Below, piece by piece: positions 33,679 to 33,824 of a DNA stretch of 33,824 nucleotides (position 1 is its first letter; each line of letters begins with the position of its first letter). The notes beneath the pieces are model-generated. The model did not search any database. It saw nothing but the letters and a program-made list of their open reading frames with translations, and had not been told where the DNA came from. This stretch comes from Candidatus Finniella inopinata. Its GTDB lineage: Bacteria; Pseudomonadota; Alphaproteobacteria; Paracaedibacterales; VGCI01. The stretch covers positions 1 to 33,824 of the forward strand of contig CAMCRD010000011.1 in the NCBI GenBank assembly GCA_945877185.1, read 5' to 3'. The position numbers were made by a program, and so were the translations under genes.

Positions 33679-33824
33679 AGACCTTTTGCATAACAGTCGT
33701 CTTTTGATCCCTGGCGGCGTCAAAAATTTATTCGAGACCCGGCTACGCCTAACGGCTACGCCTAACGGCTAAGCCTAACGGCTACGCCTAACGGCTACGC
33801 CTAACGGCTACGCCTAACGGCTAC
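33679..33824. mobile_element. Second MITE-like element copy, truncated by the window edge
   Basis: Starts AGACCTTTTGCATAAC and aligns without gaps to the first 62 bases of the element at 21175, with about 47 identities. The shared GTCAAAAATTT is 40 bases from each element start (33719-33729 here). Beyond position 33740 the sequence becomes a 13-bp tandem array instead of the palindromic core, and the right end is outside the window. It lies immediately downstream of the phosphoesterase stop. Confidence 0.7.
33741..33824. repeat. 13-bp tandem repeat array
   Basis: Six full units of GGCTACGCCTAAC plus a partial seventh run to the window end. The third unit (33767-33779) has A for C at its sixth base; the others are identical. 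Each unit contains the partly palindromic GGC-TAC-GCC. The period is not a multiple of three and no ORF uses it. Confidence 0.95.

Noticed and set aside
33741-33824. Repeat array as a CRISPR
   Set aside because: Units are 13 bp, directly adjacent with no spacers, and no cas genes are present.

Overview
The window looks like chromosome from an intracellular alphaproteobacterium, probably of the Holosporales/Paracaedibacter or Rickettsiales type. This is an inference from gene content and order, not from a marker gene. The pointers are a rho-hemJ-hemH-hemE block beside a DnaA-box-rich intergenic region (the hemE flank of oriC is conserved in Caulobacter and Rickettsia), IS5-type and IS1-like transposase sequences, and AT-rich secreted proteins of unknown or eukaryote-like character. 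No rRNA, tRNA or CRISPR array was found.

Layout. 1-137: tail of an IS1-like transposase. 112-648: secreted protein of unknown function. 690-5225: leftward dnaQ, rho, hemJ, hemH, hemE. 5226-5661: candidate origin of replication, then a strong hairpin terminator. 5716-7624: outer-membrane barrel protein and divergent znuA. 7656-9357: a protein with three internal repeats, and prfB with a classical +1 programmed frameshift. 9447-10194: two small enzyme-like proteins (ABM and VOC folds). 10271-12313: PAS-GGDEF-EAL protein. 12383-15730: ubiE, dut, SH3 protein, znuC, znuB. 15743-17878: a DUF4143-type ATPase gene split by a 960-bp IS5-family element with perfect 20-bp ends and a TTA target duplication. 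17974-21023: nrdA-nrdB.

The most interesting control region lies upstream of nrdA (21031-21524, minus strand). It has a sigma70-type promoter covered by two NrdR boxes 32 bp apart, a cobalamin riboswitch, a possible weak terminator and a hairpin over the nrdA Shine-Dalgarno. A 144-bp MITE-like element with 17-bp inverted ends and an AAT duplication sits inside a peripheral arm of the riboswitch. A second member of this element family starts at 33679 and runs into a 13-bp tandem array at the window edge.

21699-26219: secreted LRR protein with an F-box-like segment, trmJ, a 42-codon ORF, ymdB-type phosphoesterase, 5-formyl-THF cyclo-ligase and a cation/proton antiporter. 26615-27196: a secreted protein gene interrupted by an in-frame TAG. 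27284-32229: a tightly overlapping leftward operon encoding a GspE ATPase, GspF platform protein and three GspL/PilN-, GspM/PilO- and PilP/MshK-like proteins. 32454-33674: exported metallophosphoesterase.

Together the housekeeping genes cover heme synthesis, quinone methylation, deoxynucleotide supply (RNR plus dUTPase), zinc import, termination and release. The accessory genes are more AT-rich and are associated with mobile DNA.
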